64,000 nt of DNA. Origin: Lachnospiraceae bacterium. GTDB taxonomy: Bacteria; Bacillota; Clostridia; Lachnospirales; Lachnospiraceae. The stretch covers positions 27,808-91,807 of the forward strand of contig JAFSRP010000045.1 of NCBI GenBank assembly GCA_017446045.1, given 5' to 3'. Both the position numbers and the translations under genes were made by a program. Positions 60,999-64,000 of the stretch are shown piece by piece. The notes below the pieces were generated by a model. It saw only the letters and a list, made by a program, of their open reading frames with translations. It did not search any database and had not been told where the DNA came from. How positions within the stretch are numbered: position 1 is the stretch's first letter; each line of letters opens with the position of its first letter.

Positions 60999-62456
60999 AT
61001 GAAGGAAGAAACACCCAACAAGAAACTGATCAATGAGAAGATCGTCGGGAGAAAGCTCACCTTTGCAAAAGTTATGAGATTCCTGGTTCTCGCGATCGTG
61101 TGCGGCCTGCTTTTCGGCGCAATGGCGGCGCTTTCTTTTACATGGGTACGCAAGGGCAATACTGTCTCGGAAGAAACATCGGAAGCACAGAGCACATTTC
61201 CTGCAGAAACGGAGGAATCCGTCGCTGCCTTGGAAAGTACAGCCGAAGAGATGCCTGAAGAAGAGGTGACGGAGATATCTTCCGATACTGAGGAAGAAGA
61301 CCCGGAAATGACCGATGTCGGGAACAGCAGTGAAGAGGAGACCTCCGAGACAGAACCGGATGAGGAGACCTCTGAAGAGGAAACAGCGGAAGATCCGGAA
61401 AGCACGGACCATGGATCCGGCGAGGAAGAGACTGCCGGATCGGCAGAAGCCGGGGAAACGGAGTCCGAAGAAAGCGGAGAAGAAGTCCCGGATTATGCGG
61501 AGACGATGATCGCCCTGCAGAAAAAGGTCGTGGAGATGACGCAGCCATACATCGTGACGGTAAATGCGATCACCACGGGCAATACCTGGTTTGAGAGTCC
61601 GGTGGAGAGCACGCAGTCCTTTGCCGGCATCATCCTGGATGTGACGGAAGAGGAAATCCTGATCCTCAGCACCGCGGGACCGACCGCTTCGGAAACGCTG
61701 CGGGTCACATTTTACGAAGGCCCCACTGCGGATGCTTATGTGAAGCAGTTTTCAACGAGGGACGATCTCGCGGTACTGGCTGTACCATTTGAAGAGGAGG
61801 TCAGTGAAGATCTGCTGTCGGCATTCAGCGGGATCGTGCCGGCAGACAGCTTTTCGGCGGGCGTCGGGGATCCCGTGATCGCCGTAGGCGCGCCGCTTGG
61901 CGTTGTTAATTCCTGCTCGTTCGGCAGCGTCGGATATGTGAGCACGGATGAGCCCGCGCTGGATTCAGCGCAGCGAATACTGTATGCTGATATCAGGACC
62001 GACGCGGATAAGGGGAGCTTCATTCTTGACAAGGATGGAGAACTTTTGGGAATCGCCGGAAAACAGGACGAAAGATCGGGACTTGGCGCGGGACTTGCCA
62101 GGATCATAACCATCGGCTCTGTCAAGGATCTGGTGGACCTCATGGAAGCCGGGGAAAAACAGGCATATATCGGGCTCGAAGGCTTTGGCGTGTCTGCGGA
62201 GATGATCTCCGACGGCTTGCCGGAGGGAATGTATATCACCAATGTATACACGGAGAGTCCCGCCTATAATGCCGGCGTCAAACGCGGCGATATCATCACG
62301 GTACTGAATGAAGTCCCTGTCCGGGATGCCTATGAATATGCAGGTGTCATGCGGACACTGAAGCCCGAGGAAACGATCTCCCTGGTCGTTCAGCGGGGTT
62401 CCGCTGACGGCGAGTACCGGGCGATCGATTTTATGCTGACAACAGGGGAACGTTAG
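60999..62456 (+). CDS. HtrA-like membrane protein with degenerate protease domain and PDZ domain
   Basis: A 485-residue protein with a basic cytoplasmic N-terminus, one membrane helix (about 26-48), and a roughly 115-residue acidic Glu/Ser/Thr linker (50-165). Residues 170-390 follow the trypsin-like HtrA order: the region that should hold the catalytic His reads ILILSTAGPTAS without His; the Asp position is kept in STRDDLAVLAVP; and the nucleophile loop, normally GNSGGP, reads DADKGSFILDKDGELLGI. The triad is therefore incomplete. A PDZ domain at about 395-480 is well formed (GLPEGMYITNVYTESPAYNAGVKRGDIIT). It is probably a non-proteolytic PDZ sensor or adaptor. The ribosome binding site is weak. 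Confidence 0.82.
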   Translation: MKEETPNKKLINEKIVGRKLTFAKVMRFLVLAIVCGLLFGAMAALSFTWVRKGNTVSEETSEAQSTFPAETEESVAALESTAEEMPEEEVTEISSDTEEEDPEMTDVGNSSEEETSETEPDEETSEEETAEDPESTDHGSGEEETAGSAEAGETESEESGEEVPDYAETMIALQKKVVEMTQPYIVTVNAITTGNTWFESPVESTQSFAGIILDVTEEEILILSTAGPTASETLRVTFYEGPTADAYVKQFSTRDDLAVLAVPFEEEVSEDLLSAFSGIVPADSFSAGVGDPVIAVGAPLGVVNSCSFGSVGYVSTDEPALDSAQRILYADIRTDADKGSFILDKDGELLGIAGKQDERSGLGAGLARIITIGSVKDLVDLMEAGEKQAYIGLEGFGVSAEMISDGLPEGMYITNVYTESPAYNAGVKRGDIITVLNEVPVRDAYEYAGVMRTLKPEETISLVVQRGSADGEYRAIDFMLTTGER

Positions 62457-64000
62457 TGAAAAAGAATGAAGAATTTGAACTGAAGATCACAGACCTGAGC
62501 GATGAAGGCGCAGGGATCGGCAGGACTTCTGAAACCGGCCCGGATGATTCCGGGGCCGGTTTTATATGGTTTGTCAAGGATGCTTTGATCGGGGACAGGG
62601 TCCTTGCGGCGGCAACGAAAGTAAAGAAAAACTATGGCTTTGCCCGCCTGGTCCGTGTTCTTGAACCGTCTCCCGACCGGGTGCAGCCCCTTTGTCAGGA
62701 GGCGAGACGCTGCGGAGGATGTCAGATCCAGCAAATGGAATACGCAGCGCAGCTTAAGTTTAAAGAAGATAAGGTGTGGAACGATCTGGTACGGATCGGG
62801 GGATTTGATCCAAGGCAGTTTGTCCGCACGGACAGAGAAATCATAAAACACGCGGAAGGACAGATCCTGTTCGAGCCGATCATCGGCATGGAGGAACCAT
62901 GGAGATACAGGAACAAGGCTGTATATCCAATAGGCAGAGACAGGGACGGCAGTCTGATCGCCGGGTTTTACGCCGGTCGTACGCATTCTATCATTTCCTG
63001 CAGCGACTGTATGCTGGGACCGGAGGAGAACCGGGAGATCCTGCAGTGCATTCTGGATCATATGGAAAGGCACAGGATTTCTCCCTATGATGAAACGACG
63101 CATACAGGTGTTGTCAGGCATGTCCTGTTACGCCAGGGCGTGCATACGGGAGAACTGATGGTCTGCCTCGTGATCAATGCAGACGGTCTGAAGACGGCCC
63201 GGGAGCTCGGAGTGAAACTGCAGGAAGCATTTCCGGCACTGCGTTCGTTCTCCCTGTGCGTTAATAAAGAGCGGACCAATGTGATCATGGGCACCCGGAT
63301 CATACAGATCGTCGGACCAGGATATATCGAAGAAGAGATACAGGGGGTGCGTTTCCGGATCTCCCCGCTCTCATTCTTTCAGGTCAATTCTCTTCAGATG
63401 GAACGTCTCTATGGGACTGCACTCGAGTTTGCAGGTCTGACCGGAAAGGAGATCGTCTGGGATCTGTACTGCGGTGTCGGAACGATCTCACTGTTTCTTG
63501 CAGGTCATGCGAAAAAGGTCTATGGGGTGGAGATCATCCCCGCTGCGATCGAAAACGCAAAGGAAAATGCTGCACTGAATGGTTTGACAAATGCCGTATT
63601 TTATACCGGTGCGGCAGAGGAAGTGCTGCCCCGATGGTATGAGGAACAAAAGGCTTCAGATGTCGATGTTATTGTTGTGGATCCGCCCCGCAAAGGCTGT
63701 GATATCCGCTGTCTGGAAACGATGGTCGCAATCGCGCCTTCACGTATCGTTTATGTATCGTGCGACCCGGCAACGCTGGCCCGGGATCTTAAGTATCTCT
63801 GCGGTCAAGGATATATGCTCCAAAGAGTGAGGCCATGTGATATGTTTCCTCATACCGTACACGTCGAGACGGTATGTGCATTGTCCAAACTTTCTGAGGC
63901 GAAACATCATATCAGCGTTCAAGTCGATATGGATGAGTTGGATCTGACCGCAGCTGAGAGCAAGGCTACATATGAAGAGATCCAGGCGTGGGTGAAGGAG
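62456..64000 (+). CDS. rlmD: 23S rRNA (uracil1939-C5)-methyltransferase RlmD-type (partial)
   Basis: A TrmA/RlmD-family enzyme running off the right edge. It starts at a GTG whose first base is the last base of the HtrA-like stop codon (product VKKNEEFELKITDLS). The N-terminal TRAM-like domain is followed by the iron-sulfur cysteines (CQEARRCGGC near residue 80, and CSDCM near residue 180), a SAM motif WDLYCGVGTIS near residue 332, VVDPPRKGCD near residue 405 and the catalytic Cys in YVSCDPATLARDL near residue 432. After HVETVCALSKL the reading continues with DMDELDLTAAESKATYEEI, a C-terminal extension recalled from several clostridial homologs. The end is not visible. Substrate (1939 or 747) cannot be told from sequence alone. 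Confidence 0.9.
   Translation, partial: MKKNEEFELKITDLSDEGAGIGRTSETGPDDSGAGFIWFVKDALIGDRVLAAATKVKKNYGFARLVRVLEPSPDRVQPLCQEARRCGGCQIQQMEYAAQLKFKEDKVWNDLVRIGGFDPRQFVRTDREIIKHAEGQILFEPIIGMEEPWRYRNKAVYPIGRDRDGSLIAGFYAGRTHSIISCSDCMLGPEENREILQCILDHMERHRISPYDETTHTGVVRHVLLRQGVHTGELMVCLVINADGLKTARELGVKLQEAFPALRSFSLCVNKERTNVIMGTRIIQIVGPGYIEEEIQGVRFRISPLSFFQVNSLQMERLYGTALEFAGLTGKEIVWDLYCGVGTISLFLAGHAKKVYGVEIIPAAIENAKENAALNGLTNAVFYTGAAEEVLPRWYEEQKASDVDVIVVDPPRKGCDIRCLETMVAIAPSRIVYVSCDPATLARDLKYLCGQGYMLQRVRPCDMFPHTVHVETVCALSKLSEAKHHISVQVDMDELDLTAAESKATYEEIQAWVKE

Overview
The window is one contiguous piece of a bacterial chromosome. Gene density is high, GC is fairly high, and AGGAGG-type ribosome binding sites occur throughout. 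The gene set points to an anaerobic member of the Clostridia, most likely Lachnospiraceae-like: a PPi-type phosphofructokinase, single-chain glycyl-tRNA synthetase, IreB, RNase J, MtaB, TrmR/TrhP, a DUF1015 protein beside serA, and DUF5711 and DUF1292 proteins. I cannot name the genus. Every long frame lying antisense to a recognised gene was treated as a GC-driven shadow. I see no rRNA, tRNA, CRISPR array or intact prophage.

Layout. 1-6.1 kb: the end of serA, a DUF1015 gene, rsmE, a membrane coiled-coil protein, and two glycolytic genes (class II fructose-bisphosphate aldolase and phosphofructokinase), each followed by a terminator. 6.1-9.2 kb: an AT-richer patch with a MITE-like element (21-bp terminal inverted repeats), a PD-(D/E)XK-like protein and a MATE transporter. 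9.3-12.6 kb: a large REC-GGDEF-EAL-TM-GGDEF protein of cyclic-di-GMP metabolism. 12.6-31.2 kb: a mostly co-directional housekeeping run covering sulfur transfer and tRNA modification (cysteine desulfurase, thiI, mtaB), a cluster matching the Bacillus yrzL-yrrK-yrzB-yrrL-yrrM-yrrN/O order with RNase J inserted, a YdcF protein, a 5'-nucleotidase lipoprotein, an M16C peptidase, then era-recO-glyS. 31.3-33.0 kb: a two-component system. 33.1-39.5 kb: a YgjV-like membrane protein, a threonine dehydratase, a minus-strand operon pairing a LarA-type enzyme with a split UxaA/GarD-type dehydratase, and divergent azlCD. 39.6-40.5 kb: three small minus-strand genes, the first encoding a ribbon-helix-helix-like protein under a promoter that contains an 18-bp perfect palindrome. 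40.5-49.9 kb: a second MATE gene, dtd, a proBAC operon on the minus strand, a repeat-rich lipoprotein, gltX and an unknown gene. 50.1-57.2 kb: a compact V-type ATPase operon of the E-DUF2764-A-B-D-I-K type. 57.2-64.0 kb: a nucleotidyltransferase, a DUF5711 protein, an orphan histidine kinase, a degenerate HtrA-like protein with a PDZ domain, and the start of an RlmD-type rRNA methyltransferase that runs off the end.

Most of the window is core metabolism and translation. The most unusual parts are the LarA/UxaA operon, the palindrome-controlled small-gene islet, the seven-gene V-ATPase with candidate Na+ ligands, the triple-domain c-di-GMP protein, the MITE-like element, two short tandem repeats that sit directly behind stop codons, and a set of low-complexity extensions and insertions (RNase J, ProC, GltX, two surface proteins). 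I did not find an unambiguous new defence or mobile system. Function assignments come from motif and family recognition by eye and have not been tested by database search.
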